A stretch of 64,000 nt of DNA from Liriodendron chinense (GCA_003013855.2 ML058505.1:4271331-4335330); one strand, 5' to 3'. Counted from the first letter of the stretch, positions 1-12,209 are shown. Notes: generated from the sequence alone by a model not told the origin. Numbers and translations: made by a program.

Positions 1-856
1 TGGATGCAATGGAGCAGTCAAATGACCCATCCGGGCCACCCAGTGAGCAGAATGCAAGCCTTCGGAGCCCGATTCGATCCAACGAGACGAATGGAGCAAT
101 TCTCCCGAAAAGAGGCCGCCAATGCCCAGAACTATACTTGATGTATCATCATTACATGTACTATCATAATGTGACCCGGATTCAGGCCCGGACTAAGCAA
201 AGGGGATTATGGTTAACACGATAAACCATACCAGGAGAGTTCTAAACTATCACGCACAATTTGTTAAAGACTGACACTTCAAGAACGGTCAATGCCCTAC
301 CCATCCAAACGGCATCCGCTGGTTGAGCTGCCCAGGTACACATAACTGTGGAATGGACTTCCCGAGGTCACCTGTCCATACATTATCAGGCGCGGGCCCA
401 GAGTCGTCCTTCCCTGCCATAAACCCGTGACAGTCTCAGCCCGAATCTCCGGTCAAAACATAGGACATAGACATTCGACTCGTACAAAGATGGATCAGTC
501 CATAACAAAACACAACAAATACAGGTCTCCGCGACCATACAAATACAGGTCTCCGCGACCATACAAACACAGGTCTCCGCGACCATACAAATACAGGTCT
601 CTACGGTCTCCGCGACCATGAACTCTGAGACCATAGTCCCCGCTGACTAGTCTTTTGCCTTTTAATCAAGAGTCATCGATCATTCGATGTAATTAAGGGC
701 TCGTGCCAGATCACAGCCTGGAATGTATATGATCTCAGGATCTCTGGAATAAAATTCGCCTTGCGATATCTCTTCTCTTGTGTACTTTTGTGAATGCCTG
801 TGATTGTCTATGAGTGTTTCTATTATTCAGAACCCCAGAGCAATAAAACACAACAT
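1..856 (+). repeat. Probable LTR and 3' end of an LTR retrotransposon
   Basis: Non-genic repeat sequence. The last 100 bases look like the R/U5 side of a plus-strand LTR: an AATAAAA-like signal near 841 and an ending in ...CACAACA, after which minus-strand copia sequence begins. A possible LTR start with TG lies near 141, which would give about 716 bp. A short open frame at 9-224 could be the very end of a pol gene, but I do not recognise it. The element would run off the left edge. The partner LTR is not in the window, so the boundaries and superfamily are inference. Confidence 0.4.
517..620. repeat. 24-bp minisatellite, about four copies
   Basis: Four near-perfect direct copies start at 517, 541, 565 and 589. 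The last copy has an internal 8-bp duplication. Each unit contains GGTCTCCGCGACC, whose GGTC and GACC ends are complementary, so each copy could form a small hairpin. It lies inside the probable LTR. It is not CRISPR, because the copies abut with no unique spacers. Confidence 0.85.
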
Positions 857-865
857 CTCAGAAGA

Positions 866-3034
866 TGTTTCCCGCTGTTCATTTTCTAGTTCCAACAAGC
901 CTTATTTTGCTTTTACTGCAAACTGTCCTTATGTATGACTTTCTCATTGAAGACTGCGTCCTTGCTTTAGATGATTTTTCGGTTCTTTGTGTCCTAAAAC
1001 CGGTTACCAAAATCATGCTACCCGTAGCCTATAAACGTGCACCTCCTGGACTTCGCATCCAGCTTGTTTCTGTGCTCTGCATCAATGTGAACATATGAAG
1101 TGCAACCGAACACTTTAAGATGTGCAAGGTTCACTTCTTTTCCAGTCCACGTTTTTTCTGGTAACCCATCATCCATTGGTGCTAAGGGACTTCTATTGAT
1201 GAGATATACGACAGTATTCACAGCATCTGCCCAAAAGGTCTTGGGCAACCCTGCATGTAACCTCATGCTCCTGGCGCGCTCAAGAATGGTCCTGTTAATG
1301 CGCTCAGCCACACCAGTTCTGCTGCGGTGTCCCTGTGATCGTTTTCTAATGTTTAATCCCATGTGTTGTACAATACTCCTCAAACTTCTTATCTCAGTAC
1401 TCTCCCCCTATTATCTAATCTGAGACATTTTACTGTTTTACTTGTCTCATTTTCTATCAGTACTTTCCACTTAAATACATCGAATACATCAGATTTGTGC
1501 TTTAAGAAATAGACCCACAGTTTTCTAATAGCATCATCAATAAAGGAAACAAAGTAACGTGAGCCACCAAAAGATGATACCTGTGTCGGTCTCCACACAT
1601 CAGTGTGTACAAGCTCCAACAGATGCGTCTTTGGAGTGCGTCCTGTTTTCTTGAAGCTTACCCTCTTCTGCTTGTCATACATGCAGTTTTCGCAGAATTC
1701 TAAGTCGATAGACTTTAGCCCTGGTAGCTTCCCTTTTGACAATAGCACTTTTATCCATTTCTCACTCATATGTCCCAACCTCTGATGCCATAACTACCCA
1801 TTCACTCCAGTTGATGCGACTGCAAGTGAACTATACGATTCAGAAGTCACGTACAAAGTACATTCCTTCTTGCCTCGAGATATCACCAAGGCACCTTTTA
1901 TGACATTCCAGGAGTCACTTGTGAATGTCGTCACATATCTGGTATCGGCCAACTGCCCCATCGAGATCAAGTTCTGTCTCAAACTCGGTACATGTCTGAC
2001 ATCCTTCAACTTCAAGACCGTTCCGTCTCTCTGACTTATGTGAACGTCTCCCTTGCCAACAATATTGCACGGCTCATCATCCCCCAGGTAGATTCTCCCG
2101 AAGTCACCTGGCACATAATCTCGCAGAACTTCCTTAAATGAAGTGTCATGAAACGAAGCACCTGAGTCTATAACCCAAGACTCATTCCGCGCATCAAGAG
2201 ACAAGATCAATGCCTCCAGTGTCACTCTCCCCAGACAGATTCACTGAATCCTTCCCACCTTTGGAGCTTCCTTCTTGTTTCTTAAGCACCCTGCAATCAC
2301 ATTTCATGTGTCCCTTTTTCCCGCAATGCCAACACCTGTCCTTAGTCTTTCGGTCCCTTGGACTTCCTCGACTTAGAACGTCCGTGTTTATTGCTACATT
2401 TGTTCAGTGATCTTTCTCTTCCTTGAATGTTTAGAGCATTACCTGAATCCCCTAAAACTCCTGATGCCTTTCTTCTAAATTTTTCGCTGAAAATTAGACC
2501 AGCCACATCATCGAATTTCAGCTTTGTCGACCCTGAAGAACTGCTCACGACAATTACCAAACCATCCCAACTGTCTGGCAAACTGGATAAGATCAATAAC
2601 GCCCTGACCTCGTCATCAAAAGCGATGCCAACGGATTCCAATTGGCTCGTGATTGTATTGAACTCGTTTAGATGATCAGCCATGCTCCCACCATCTGACA
2701 TCTTCACGTTGAATAGCCGTTTCATGAGATGAACCTTGTTGGACGCTGAGGGTTTCTCATACATCGTAGCTAGAGCTTGCATTAATTCTTTGGTGGTCTC
2801 TACTTTGGATATATTGAAGGCGACGCTCTTAAACAAAGAGAGTCGGATCATTCCTAAAGCCTTCTGATCCATTAAAGCCCATTCATCATCTGTCATCTTT
2901 TCTGGTTTCTTCTCTTTTCCTTTTAGAGGAATATAGAGGTCCTTTTGATACAGATAATCCTCCATCTGCATCTTCCAGAAGGCAAAGTTTCAACCATCAA
3001 ACTTCTCAATTTTAGTCTTTCATTCCTCCGTCAT
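866..3034 (-). pseudogene. Decayed Ty1/copia gag-protease-integrase
   Basis: Reads right to left. Gag starts at an ATG near 3034, with in-frame stops just after the start, and continues as a UBN2-type gag (about 2971-2342). A CCHC zinc knuckle (CWHCGKKGHMKCDC) near 2340-2290 is in another frame. The protease region (2225-1794) contains the active-site string WVIDSGAS. The integrase (1778-1018) has LVHTDVW and GVAERINRTILERAR around the DDE core, then the conserved region ending FIGYG. Gag, protease and integrase are split by frameshifts. Reverse transcriptase and RNase H are absent: similarity stops near 870, where the neighbouring LTR-like sequence begins. The element cannot encode a working polyprotein. 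Assignment to copia is firm because integrase follows protease. Confidence 0.87.
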
Positions 3035-3058
3035 CGCTCCCACTTGAACTAAACTAAT

Positions 3059-3071
3059 AGCTCTGATACCA
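3059..3071 (-). other. Primer-binding site of the copia element
   Basis: The minus strand reads TGGTATCAGAGCT, the usual initiator-tRNA-Met primer site of plant copia elements. It lies two bases inside the LTR end (3074) and just upstream of gag, which fixes the element's orientation. Confidence 0.75.
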
Positions 3072-3073
3072 GT

Positions 3074-3679
3074 TGTTGTGCAGCACGCCAACAACGCCGG
3101 TGAACCGAGATCCAATCTCCGATCTCACCCATAAACGATAAACAAGAAGAAATATAATATAGAAGTAGAATCCAAGCAAACCAACAAACCACAAGACAGA
3201 TTTTACATGGAAAAACCCCAAACAAGGGTAAAAAACCACAGTGCAAACTTTCACCATAAAGAAGACAAAGTTACAAGCAATACACTTACCTTCTCCGATG
3301 CTCCCATGCACAGAGATGACCTTTTTTGCTAACCTCTCGCCTCTTTCTCACCTTGGACATATAGAAACCCTAATCTTACTACCTAATCCCGAATTACACC
3401 CATTTATATAGTAAAACCCGAAAATAAAGCTCAAAATTGGAAACCCTGCACTACAAGTCGCAGCCAGTCGGGTGCCCGGTCAGGCTTGGTCGAGCGCCCG
3501 CCCAATTAGAAAAATGTCCAGCGAGCTTCAACAAAAAATCACCCGAATATCGGGCGCCCTGACTGTTCACAGAACAGTCTAAAGACAATTGTCTCTAATA
3601 CATGAAGATCGGGCGCTCGGTCCACAGACCGTCCGGGCGCCCGACCACCTCCTGGTGTGATTGGCTCCACACCTCAACA
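3074..3679 (-). repeat. 5' LTR of the copia element
   Basis: On the plus strand it begins TGTTGTGC next to the primer-binding site and ends CCTCAACA, a short TGTTG/CAACA inverted end. The length of 606 bp matches the related LTRs at 22995-25799. It contains a GTGGAAAAACCCC/GGGTAAAAAACCAC motif shared with those LTRs. Several GGGCGCCCG-type palindromes lie in 3470-3660. The outer boundary at 3679 is inferred from the inverted ends; no second LTR was found to confirm it. Confidence 0.65.
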
Positions 3680-4477
3680 GCCCACACTCAGATCCTTCTC
3701 ATTCGATTCATGCCGATCCTCTAGTATGGGAGGATACACGTGTCAGCAACAACCCCACAATCATATCGGGAAGTATATCTCAGCCGTCTGATCTCGATCT
3801 CTTACTAGATCTGCCGAGATACTTTGAAATATCGGGAGATACATCGAATCTCAAGGCTCTCCCTTTTGTTACCTCAGAAGGCGACACGTTGCAAGTCGAT
3901 TCAGTGGAACCAGGACACATAGCGAGGATATGTTCTTCCATCATGATCTCGAGCACTGACAAGGCCTCAACTTGTCCTCATCTGTTAACTCTTCCTACCC
4001 CTGTCAGTAGGAAAGATACGGTGCAGGAGGCACGAGTGGATTGCCATGATGACGTTATGTGGCCCAAGGACTTTTCGTCAGCAAATTGTTGTCAAGATGA
4101 CAACACATGGATCGAGCCCCTCCACGTGCCTCCTGTGGAAAAGAACGATATGATGTTGGATAGCTATACCCCTCATAGGGTTACTCCCCAGGTTGTCATT
4201 AGTGCAGGCCCGAGGTAGACCCTGCCCAACTTTAAATCTGATTTCGACGAAGAGAATCGCCAGGATGAGCCCTCCTCTCCAATTGATGACGCCTCCGTCG
4301 AAGACGACAGCTTACAATCCGAGACGAAATTTTTGGATTTTGCCTTGTAAGAACCCTCGTCTTCGATAAACTTCGAGCCCCAAAGTCAGCTTGTTGAGCT
4401 GGGGTTGGTCTCTGCCGAAGAAGTTCCTGTAGCTCCTAAGATCCCAGGGTTGGATGTTTCCACCATGCCGTTTCACC
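3680..4477 (+). pseudogene. LINE ORF1 remnant, left of the hAT insertion
   Basis: An open stretch to 4218, then a stop and further sequence in the same style, encodes a hydrophilic Ser/Pro/Asp-rich protein. I read it as the middle of an L1-type ORF1 for three reasons: the 8 bases before the hAT (GTTTCACC, 4470-4477) recur at 14683; the protein-like text continues across the insertion; and ORF1-end and ORF2-like sequence follow at 14691-18803. At least one in-frame stop (near 4348) breaks it. The 5' end of the LINE is not visible and may have been removed when the copia inserted. Confidence 0.5.
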
Positions 4478-4596
4478 CAGTGTTTTTAATAGCGCGTAGC
4501 GTATCACGTAGCGTTCAACCCCCTATAGCGTGTAGTGTAAGCTACGTTGCGTGTAGTGTAAGCTACGTTGCGTGTAGCGTAAGCTACACGCTACTT
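4478..4596. repeat. Left hAT terminal and subterminal repeats
   Basis: After the terminal repeat come repeated GCGTGTAG(T/C)GTAAGCTAC units, three of them nearly identical between about 4530 and 4590. They alternate in orientation with the GCTACG motif. Such clusters serve as transposase-binding sites in characterised hAT elements; that role is inferred here. Confidence 0.8.
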
Positions 4597-4986
4597 CTAT
4601 TTTTTTAATTAAAAAATATAAAATATGTGATAAATAGTAATAATAAATGTGCAAAAATGCAAAAACTAAAAATGAAAATGCCTACAAATGCTTCATTTTT
4701 CAAATAAGAGCAAGCCAATCCACATATATAAACTACATCAAATCAATATGACATTAATAATACCTTTCAAACAAAAATATGACATCAATAACTTTCTAAG
4801 CAAACTACTTTAATTAATGATGTCTAATTAAAAAGTTTAAAACCACAAGTCACAACTCACAAGCAAGCATAAACTATTACAAAATCCCACATGTTTAGAA
4901 GTTTAAGTACAAAACAAAATTTATATTCCTTGAACTCTTGATTCTCAAATTTAGCACTAAATCTACTAGGCACTAGACTATAGACT

Positions 4987-7663
4987 CTAGAGGTCTTCAT
5001 CAACATCTAATAGATCATCGTCGTCATCCTCATCCATGTCATCACCAGGTCTAGGCCTTTCATCATCAGCATCCACATCTCCATCATTCACTTCATTAAC
5101 ATTCTTGTCCACATTTTCTTCCTCTGCTATAGGACTAAGAAATTGTCCCATGGGACCACCTTCACATTAAAGAAAGAAATTCGTTGGTTGTTTGTAAAAA
5201 TGTTAATGAAAAACTTGAGCTTAGAACTTGGAAGTTGAAAATTATAACCAGAAGCACTTACTTAGCTTACTAGCCTTTCATTTATAAGTTTAACTAATGG
5301 AACAGGGAGGATTTAGGGGACAAGGAGCTGAACTTAAACCACTAGATGCCAATGGTGGTGGTGGTGGTGGATTGTTGCTAGCTAGATCATCTGAATCCGA
5401 AATAGTCGCAATAGCACTAATATCAAATGCCATGTTTTGATCCTTGAGCCATGATGCATCAGTTGGGAGAAGAGGGTCTTCTTTTTCAGCAATCCACTCA
5501 TCATCTGAGGCAATATGATCAACCAATATAGGATCCATTGCGGTTGCCCTCTTCATACTGCTTTCCCTTAATTTCATATTATACATCACATATACTAGAG
5601 AATTTGTCTTCTGTTGCTCTAGTCGATTTCTCCTCTTCGTGTGAATCTGCCAATTCCATATGATGATTAATGTCAATTATAAAAAACTTGTTAATTAACA
5701 AATTTAAAACATCGAAGAGTAGAAGAGCCACCTGCTCAAAAGTATTCCAATTTCTCTCACAGCCAGAAGCACTCCATGTAAGGCTTAAAACTTGGATTGC
5801 AAACTTCTTAAGTTGTGGTGTTCTATCTCCAAAGCGTGCCCACCAATCAGCTACACAAATTAATTAGAAATTAATGAAATGCTTTCACCAATTATAAAAA
5901 TATAGTATCTATAAAATGAAAATATAAATCACCTGGGGAACGCTTCATCATAGTTGTAATTGCTAGCCGAGAGCCAAAATCTCCTCTTCGAAAGTCATAT
6001 TCATCCAACTGAATATCAGCATCTGACCGATCATTTATATTGGGGATCATCCTATCCATGCACTCCATCAACCCATTTTTTATCTCAGGGTGTGTAGAGA
6101 ACTTATCTGAGTACCGTATCTGAGGATTTAAATAGTACCCAGCAGCATGTAGAGGACGGTGAAGCTGAGGAGTCCATCTCTCATCTATCTTATTCCAAAT
6201 TGGAACATATCTCTTCTTTACATTATTGCAATTCAATGCAATCTTCTCCTTTGCTGAGTCCATCAATTCATAAATGAAGCCCATAGCCGGCCTCTCCTTT
6301 GAATCCACTTCTCTCAAAACACTTACCAAAGGCCTTGTACTCTTAACACATAACGCAATATGCGGCCAAAACTTTGGATCAAACATTATGATGGCCCGCA
6401 CCCTTATTCCTTCTGGTTTTTTAGCCCAAGAACATGAAGACCATTGCTCTGATGCAAACATGGATGTAAGACCCTTCTTTTGCTTGTAAATACTTCGAAG
6501 GGTGAGGTACGCTGTTGCAAAGCGAGTTACCGCCGGTCGTAGAAGCTCATGATTATTTGTGAAGCTTCTCATCATGCTGAGGACAATTCCATGCCTATAA
6601 ATAAACTTGGTCACTGTTCTTGCCTTTTCAATTGTTTCATAATACATTTTCATTTTTCCAATATCCTCCAATATTAGATCTATGCAGTGTGCAGCACATG
6701 GAGTCCAATAGATCTTTCTTCTCTTATCCATCAGTTTCTTACCGGCACTCACATAGCTCGAATGATTATCTGTAATAACCTGAACCACATTTTCTTCTCC
6801 AATCTCTTCCACAACATCATCAAGATATTTCAACAACAAATTTCCATCTTTTATTGAATCTGAAGCATCAACAGATTTATAAAACATCGTTCCGGCCGGA
6901 CTATTTATCAAGAAGTTGATGATGCTTCTATTCTTACCATCTGTCCAACCATCGGACATAATCGAGCACCCGTAAATTTTCCATGAATCCTTATATGCTT
7001 TCATCAAAGTTTCAATGTTACCAACCTCCTCCTTTAGTATCCATGTTCTCATCTCATGCATGGATGGTGGCTTTAATCCCGGCCCAAACTTTTCAATCGC
7101 TTCACACATAGCTGGAAAGTATGGGCTATTACAAAGGTTGAATGACAAAGCATTTCCAAAAAAAAATCTCCCGATTGCCCTACACACTTCTTTTCTCTCT
7201 TCCTTCTTCCACTTTGAATTCAAAGTGGCCTATCGTGCTTCACTGCTAACAAATTGGTCTATGGGACCTTTTGCTTTCATTGCTGGTTGGCAACTAGTCC
7301 CAGAAGACCCACTGTCAACCACAAATGCATTATTACCTACGCTAACACTACCAGAACCAGAACAATGTGTTGATCCTGCCCTTCCTATATCACGAAACAC
7401 CTCATTTTTTTATCCTTTTCATTATGATACGCTGTTAGAGCCTTTTGGCACTCCTCTTTTGCTTCTGCTGTCACTTTTGGGCACGACTTTATCCCATTGT
7501 GAGTTTCGGCCAAGTGATTCTTTAGGCGAGTCACGCCCCCCGTACATCTTTGACCACAAAATTTACAAAACACATAATTTCTACGAACATGTCCTTGTGG
7601 ATCCTCTTTAACATATTTCCACGCAAAATCTCTCTCTTTCTCTTTACCCTCAAACATCTCCAT
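4987..7663 (-). pseudogene. hAT transposase (BED, DUF659, dimerisation), broken
   Basis: Predicted exons on the minus strand: 7663-5933, 5850-5732, 5646-5340 and 5159-4987. All junctions have GT/AG ends and matching phases. The N-terminus is a BED zinc finger with CKFC and HLAETH (about residues 33-55). DUF659 occupies the large exon (SIMSDGWTDGKNRS, VQVITDNHSSYVSAG, WTPCAAHCIDLIL). The third and fourth pieces form the hAT C-terminal dimerisation region (SLTWSASGCERNWNTFEQ). The tail is strongly acidic and ends DVDEDL. In hAT proteins these parts bind the ends and cut and join DNA. Two lesions are visible: a frame change at the T7 run at 7405-7411 and an in-frame TAG at 7232-7230. As sequenced it would not make a full protein. 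The homopolymer shift could be a sequencing error; the stop would still remain. Confidence 0.87.
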
Positions 7664-7739
7664 CTTTTCAATTTACTGAGAAACAGAAAAATGCACAATG
7701 CACAGTCATTTTACTATACTGGACCATAGCATAGAAGGG

Positions 7740-8215
7740 CGCGGATTTCCTACGCTGGAACCACGATGGGGCCCCCACTGATGTTTTTTTATAAATCCAC
7801 CCCGTCCATCCGTTTTGGGAGCTCATTTTAGGACATGAAAACAAAAATGAACCGGATCCAATACTCAAGTGGGCCGAAAAAAGGAAAAGGTGGGTAGGTA
7901 AATTACTACCATTGAAACCTCCCTGGGGTCCACAGTGATGTTTATATGACATCCATACTGTTCATAACATCACTACTACTGGGATGAACTGGAAAAACAA
8001 ATATTATCCTGATTCGAAACTCCTGTGGCTCCACAAATATTTCAATTGTGGACATTCAAATCTCACGTTTTCGGCCCACTTGAGTCTTGGATCTGGTTCA
8101 TTTTTGTTTTCCTATCCTAAAATGAGCTCCCAAAACGGATGGACGGTGTGGATTTATCAAAAACATCACTGTGGGCCCACCTTAGTTCCCAGCGCAGGAA
8201 ATTCCTGCGCAAGGC
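7740..8215. repeat. Inverted-repeat element, family P copy 1
   Basis: The two halves are imperfect inverted copies meeting near 7975. The ends contain TTTCCTGCGCTGGGAAC, then GGTGGGCCCAC, TGATGTTT and a CCGTCCATCCGTTTTGGGAG block. The same element recurs at 11170-11665. No coding capacity. It resembles a MITE or fold-back element; the superfamily is undetermined because no target duplication is clear. Confidence 0.7.
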
Positions 8216-8249
8216 TTTCGCAGGAAACCCGCTCCCAATAACAGGGTGG

Positions 8250-8589
8250 GTCCGTTGCAAAAATAACAGGAGGGGAAGAAGAAAAAAAAGGGGCGGAGGA
8301 GGGGTGGGGGAGAAGAAGGTACCTGCAGCGGCGGCGGTGCGTCGCTTCTTCTTCCCTCCTCCTCTACTTCTTCTCTTCTTCTTCTACTTCTTCCCTGTGT
8401 TGCGGTGGTGCGGGGCTGCTGCTGCAGCAGCGGCGGCGGTGTGGGGCTACTTTTTCCCTTCTCTCTCCCGCTCTCTCTCTCTCCCGCTCTCTCTCTTTTT
8501 CCCTCTCGTTCTCCCCCTTGAAAGCAAATACGAACTTAGGTTTTTTTTTTTTTTTTTTAATACTCTGTGGCTTACGCAGATTAGTGCAT
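8250..8589. repeat. Low-complexity GA/CT-rich and GC-rich tract
   Basis: A purine-rich stretch (about 8265-8315), GCGGCGG and GCTGCTGCAGCAG blocks, a long CT-rich tract (8340-8545) and a T run near 8540-8558. Open frames here encode only low-complexity peptides and are not genes. A comparable purine-rich stretch at 12215-12345 lies at the other side of the inverted-repeat cluster. Confidence 0.7.
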
Positions 8590-9440
8590 ACGCACGTGCA
8601 CTGTTTCAGTGCATGTGGCCCACCTTGATTTACGTGTTGTATATCCATGCCGTCCATCAGTTTTCTCAGTTCATTTTAGGCCATGGTCCTTAATGAAGGG
8701 ATCCAAATTCCTAGGGCCCACTATAATGTTTATGTGCCATCTTCCTATGGCCCACTTAAGTGTTTCTTTGCCATCGAACCTGTTGATGTGGTCCACCTTG
8801 ATTTATGTGTTGTATATCCATGGGTGTTCAATCAATACTGTTCCTGTGATGTGGTCCACTTGAGATTTGGATCTACCTCATTTTTGGCTCATGCCATAAA
8901 ATGATTTTGGAAAAATGGATGGATGGTGTGGATGAAACAAATACATCATGGGCCCAATATGATGGGTGGGGATGTTTCATCAAGACCATTCCATGTCAAG
9001 TGGACCACACAAGGACCACACCCATCTTGTGATGGTCCAACACCCATCAAGTGGACCACACAAGGACCACACAAATGGATGGTGTGGATGAAACACGAAG
9101 ATCCGCACGTCAAGTGGACCACACAAAAGGAAACAGTGGTGATTAAATGCTTTATTTCCATCCAGTTTTTCCATATCATTTTAAGGCCTAAGACAAAAAA
9201 ACGAAGCATATTCAGATCTAAGGTGGACCACACCACACTAAACAGTTTTTAATGGTCATTCACCACTGTTTCCTGTAGTGTGGTCCACTAAAGATTTCAA
9301 TTTGCCTCATTTTTTAGATCGCGTCTTAGGTGGACCCCACCATATGAAAAGTGGTAGTTGAACACCCACCATTAAAACTTTCTAGGGTCCAACTAAATGT
9401 TTATTTGCCATCTAACAAGTTGATAAGGTCTAATGGACCT
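8590..9440. repeat. Degenerate GTGGCCCACC-type repeats
   Basis: Several partial copies of the blocks GTGGCCCACCTTGATTTA, GTTGTATATCCATG and AAGTGGACCACACAAGGACCACAC in both orientations. Direct repeats of the last block lie at about 8996-9127. Boundaries between elements cannot be drawn. Following this, 9440-9800 shows repeated GGTTCGGTT/CCGAACCGAAC motifs and no gene. Confidence 0.55.
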
Positions 9441-9799
9441 GGACGAAGGGAGCAGATTAGGTGAGATCCCTGACTATGGGGTCACTAGGGAATAGTGAGG
9501 GTTAAACACCCAAGATTCGGTTCCAAGTTCAGTTTTAGGGTTCGGTTCTATGGTTCGGTTTATGGTCCAGTTCGGTTCTATAAAACCCCAAACTGAAATA
9601 ACCAATTCTTTGATTTTCAGAACTGGAACTGGTGCACTTCAAAACCGAACCGAACTAACAGATTCTGGTCTAGTTTATCTGTTCCACCGGTTCCATGTGC
9701 ACCCCTAGGGATGGACGGCATGGATAAAATGCATAAATCATAATGGCCCCACATTGCACCATCTTTTTTTTTAAGGTTAGTACACACATCCCACTGCGA

Positions 9800-10325
9800 G
9801 TACGGAATCGGATTGCCTGCGGCGCACGCTCTTATTGTGTGGAGTAAACTCTGTTGGGCCCACCTAGAGTGTATGTGCTTTATCTATTCCTGTCCGTATG
9901 TTTTTCTAGCTCATTTTAGGGGTTGAGCCCAAAAATTTAAGCATATCCAAATCTCAAGTGGACCATGCCACAGGAAACAGTGGGAATAATGATTTTCACC
10001 GTTGAAACCTTCCTAGGCCCCACAGTGATGTTTATTTGTCATCCAACCTGTTCATAAGATCACATGGACATGGATGAAGGGAAAACACAAATATCAGCTT
10101 CATCCAAAACTTCTGTGTCCCTCAAAATTTTTCAATGGTAGACATTCAGTTCACACTTTTCCTGTGGTGTGGTCCACTTTGGATTTTGATATGCTTCATT
10201 TTTTTGCATCATACCTAAAATTATCTATTAAGATGGATGGACGGAGTGGATAAAATACATAGATCACGGTGGGCCCCACAGAGTTTACTCTGCGCTTAGC
10301 GTGCGGAGTTACTACGCAATCCGCT
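9800..10325. repeat. Inverted-repeat element, family Q copy A
   Basis: The ends share GCGCACGCT...GGAGTAAACTCTGT and GGGCCCACC in inverted orientation, over roughly 55 bp. The interior holds CATTTTAGG, AGTGGACCA and TGATGTTTATTTG blocks. It is the reverse complement of copy B at 11663-12209. No open reading frame of interest. Confidence 0.75.
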
Positions 10326-10384
10326 TCCTTGAGTACACCCACCCATCTTGTTAGTCACACTTCAGGGTTAGCCACTCATGGGCG

Positions 10385-10720
10385 AGGCCGTGAGAATAGG
10401 GCCCATTCAATGTATGTGGTGCATATCCATGCCTTACATCTGTTTCGCCATTTCATTTTATGGCATGGTCCCAAAAATGAAGTGGATGCACATCTCAGGT
10501 GGACCGCACCATATCAAAAGGTGGTCGGTTAAACACCCACCATTAAAACTTTCCGAGGTCCAATGAAATGTTTAATTGCCATCCAACATGTTGATAAGGT
10601 CCAATGGACCTGGATGAATGGGAAATAACAAATAACAGCTCGATGTGAAACTGATGAAAGGCATGAATATACAACAAATACATCAAGGTGGGTCCCACAA
10701 AACAGTGCATGCATTTAGAA
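10385..10720. repeat. Inverted-repeat element related to 8590-9440
   Basis: The left end has GGGCCCATTCAATGTATGTGG and the right end ATACATCAAGGTGGGTCCCAC; both belong to the same GGGCCCACC-core group. A weak fold-back structure without coding sequence. Confidence 0.5.
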
Positions 10721-10794
10721 TTAAATACTCCACCAGAGTATTAAGTTTTTTTAACTTGGCTGTGAAACAGCCACGTAGCTCCTCTAGAAGAGGA

Positions 10795-11150
10795 TTAGGT
10801 GTTACCCGGGTAACAGCTTAGTGGGTGTTACCCCTACCGTGGGGCCCACCTTGATGATTTTATATGTATCCACACCGTCCATCCGTTTCTCCAGACCATA
10901 TTAGGGAGAAAAATATGCAGATCCAATCTCAAGTGGACCACACCACAAGAAACAGTGGCAATTGAGTGCCTCACCATTAAAAATTCCAAATAGCCCATCG
11001 TCACCTTTTTTTAATGTTTATTTGCAATCCAACCTATTGATAATGTCATGAAGATCTGGTTGAAGGGAAATTAGAAAGATGGACGGTGTGGATGCACAAA
11101 AAATGCATAAAGGTGGGCCCCATACAGTAGGGGTAGTAACAGCTAATTCG
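10795..11150. repeat. Inverted-repeat element, family R copy 1
   Basis: The left end is GTGTTACCCGGGTAACAGC followed by GGGTGTTACCCCTACCGTGG and GGGCCCACC. The right end is the inverse (GGTGGGCCCCATACAGTAGGGGTAGTAACAGC, shortened). A second member of the family is at 49270-49800, outside the hAT, so the family is mobile in its own right. Confidence 0.7.
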
Positions 11151-11169
11151 CTCCTTGCTCCTCGAATTT

Positions 11170-11665
11170 TGTGCGAAACCCTTATAGGGCAGATCCTGCG
11201 TTGTGAACTTAGGTGGGGCCCACCGTGATGTTTATGAGAAATCTGTCCCGTCCATCCATTTTCTGACATCATTTCAGGACATGGGACAAAAAATGAGCCG
11301 GTTCAAAGACTCAAGTGGTCCGAAAAAGTGAGGATTGAACGTACACAGTTGAAATATTCGTGGGGCCACAAAAGTTTTGAATCAGGATAATATTTGCGTT
11401 TTTAGTTCATCCCAGTAGAAATGACTTTATGAATGGTATGGATGGCTGTAAACATCACCGTGGACCCAGGGAGGTTTCAACGGTATGAATTTCCCTACCC
11501 ACCTTTTCCATTATTGCGGACCACTGGAGCCTTAGATACAGCTCATTTTTGTCCTCATGTCCTAAAATGAACTCAGAAAACGGATGAACGAGGTGGATTT
11601 CTCACAAACATCACGGTGGGCCCCACCTTGGTTCCCAGCGCAGGAACTTCTTGCGTATCGCGGCA
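11170..11665. repeat. Inverted-repeat element, family P copy 2
   Basis: Ends and internal blocks match 7740-8215: GGTGGGGCCCACCGTGATG, CCGTCCATCC, AATGAGC and the TTCCCAGCGCAGGAA end. No coding capacity. Confidence 0.7.
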
Positions 11666-12209
11666 AATCAGGGATGCAGATTGCGTACTGAGTAACGCCG
11701 CACGCTAGGGTGCGGAGTAAACTCTGTGGGGCCCACAATGATTTACGTATTTTATCCACTCCGTCCATCCATCTTAACAGAACATTTTAGGTATGATTCC
11801 AAAAAATGAAGCATATCAAAATCTAAAGCGGACCACACCACAAGAAAAGTGTGAACTGAATATCTACCATTGAAAAATTCTTGGAGGACATAGAAGTTTT
11901 GGATCAAACTGATATTTGTGTTTTCACTTCATCCATATCCATGTGATCTTATGAACAGGTTGGATGACAAATAAACATCATTGTAGGGCCTTGGAAGGTT
12001 TCAACGGTGGAAATCATTATTCCCACTGTTTCCCATGGCATGGTCCACTTGAAATCTGGATATGCTTAAATTTTCAGCTCAACCACTAAAATGATCTGGA
12101 AAAACATATGGACGGAATAGATAGACCACATACGTTCTAGGTGGGCACAACTGAGTTTACTCCGCACAATAAGAGCGTGCGGAGTAACTATTCCGCAAAT
12201 CAGCGTCCT
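11663..12209. repeat. Inverted-repeat element, family Q copy B
   Basis: Reverse complement of 9800-10325. The end has CCGCACGCT...GCGGAGTAAACTC and GGGGCCCAC, with the inverse at the right. A direct GCAAATCAG lies on both sides (about 11662 and 12195). If that is the target duplication, it is 9 bp and would point to a Mutator-type element. The ends are imperfect, so the class remains tentative. Confidence 0.7.

Noticed and set aside
9..224. 71-residue open frame at the left edge as a gene
   Set aside because: No recognised domain and cut off by the window start. Probably the end of a retrotransposon.
517..620. Regular 24-bp repeats resembling a CRISPR array
   Set aside because: The copies adjoin without spacers, and the setting is a plant LTR.
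7015..7611. Plus-strand 198-residue open frame opposite the transposase
   Set aside because: It is antisense to the BED/DUF659 coding region and shows no family match.
8139..8693. 184-residue open frame rich in Gly, Phe and Leu
   Set aside because: It is a low-complexity GA/CT tract between repeats, with no domain and no conserved start context.
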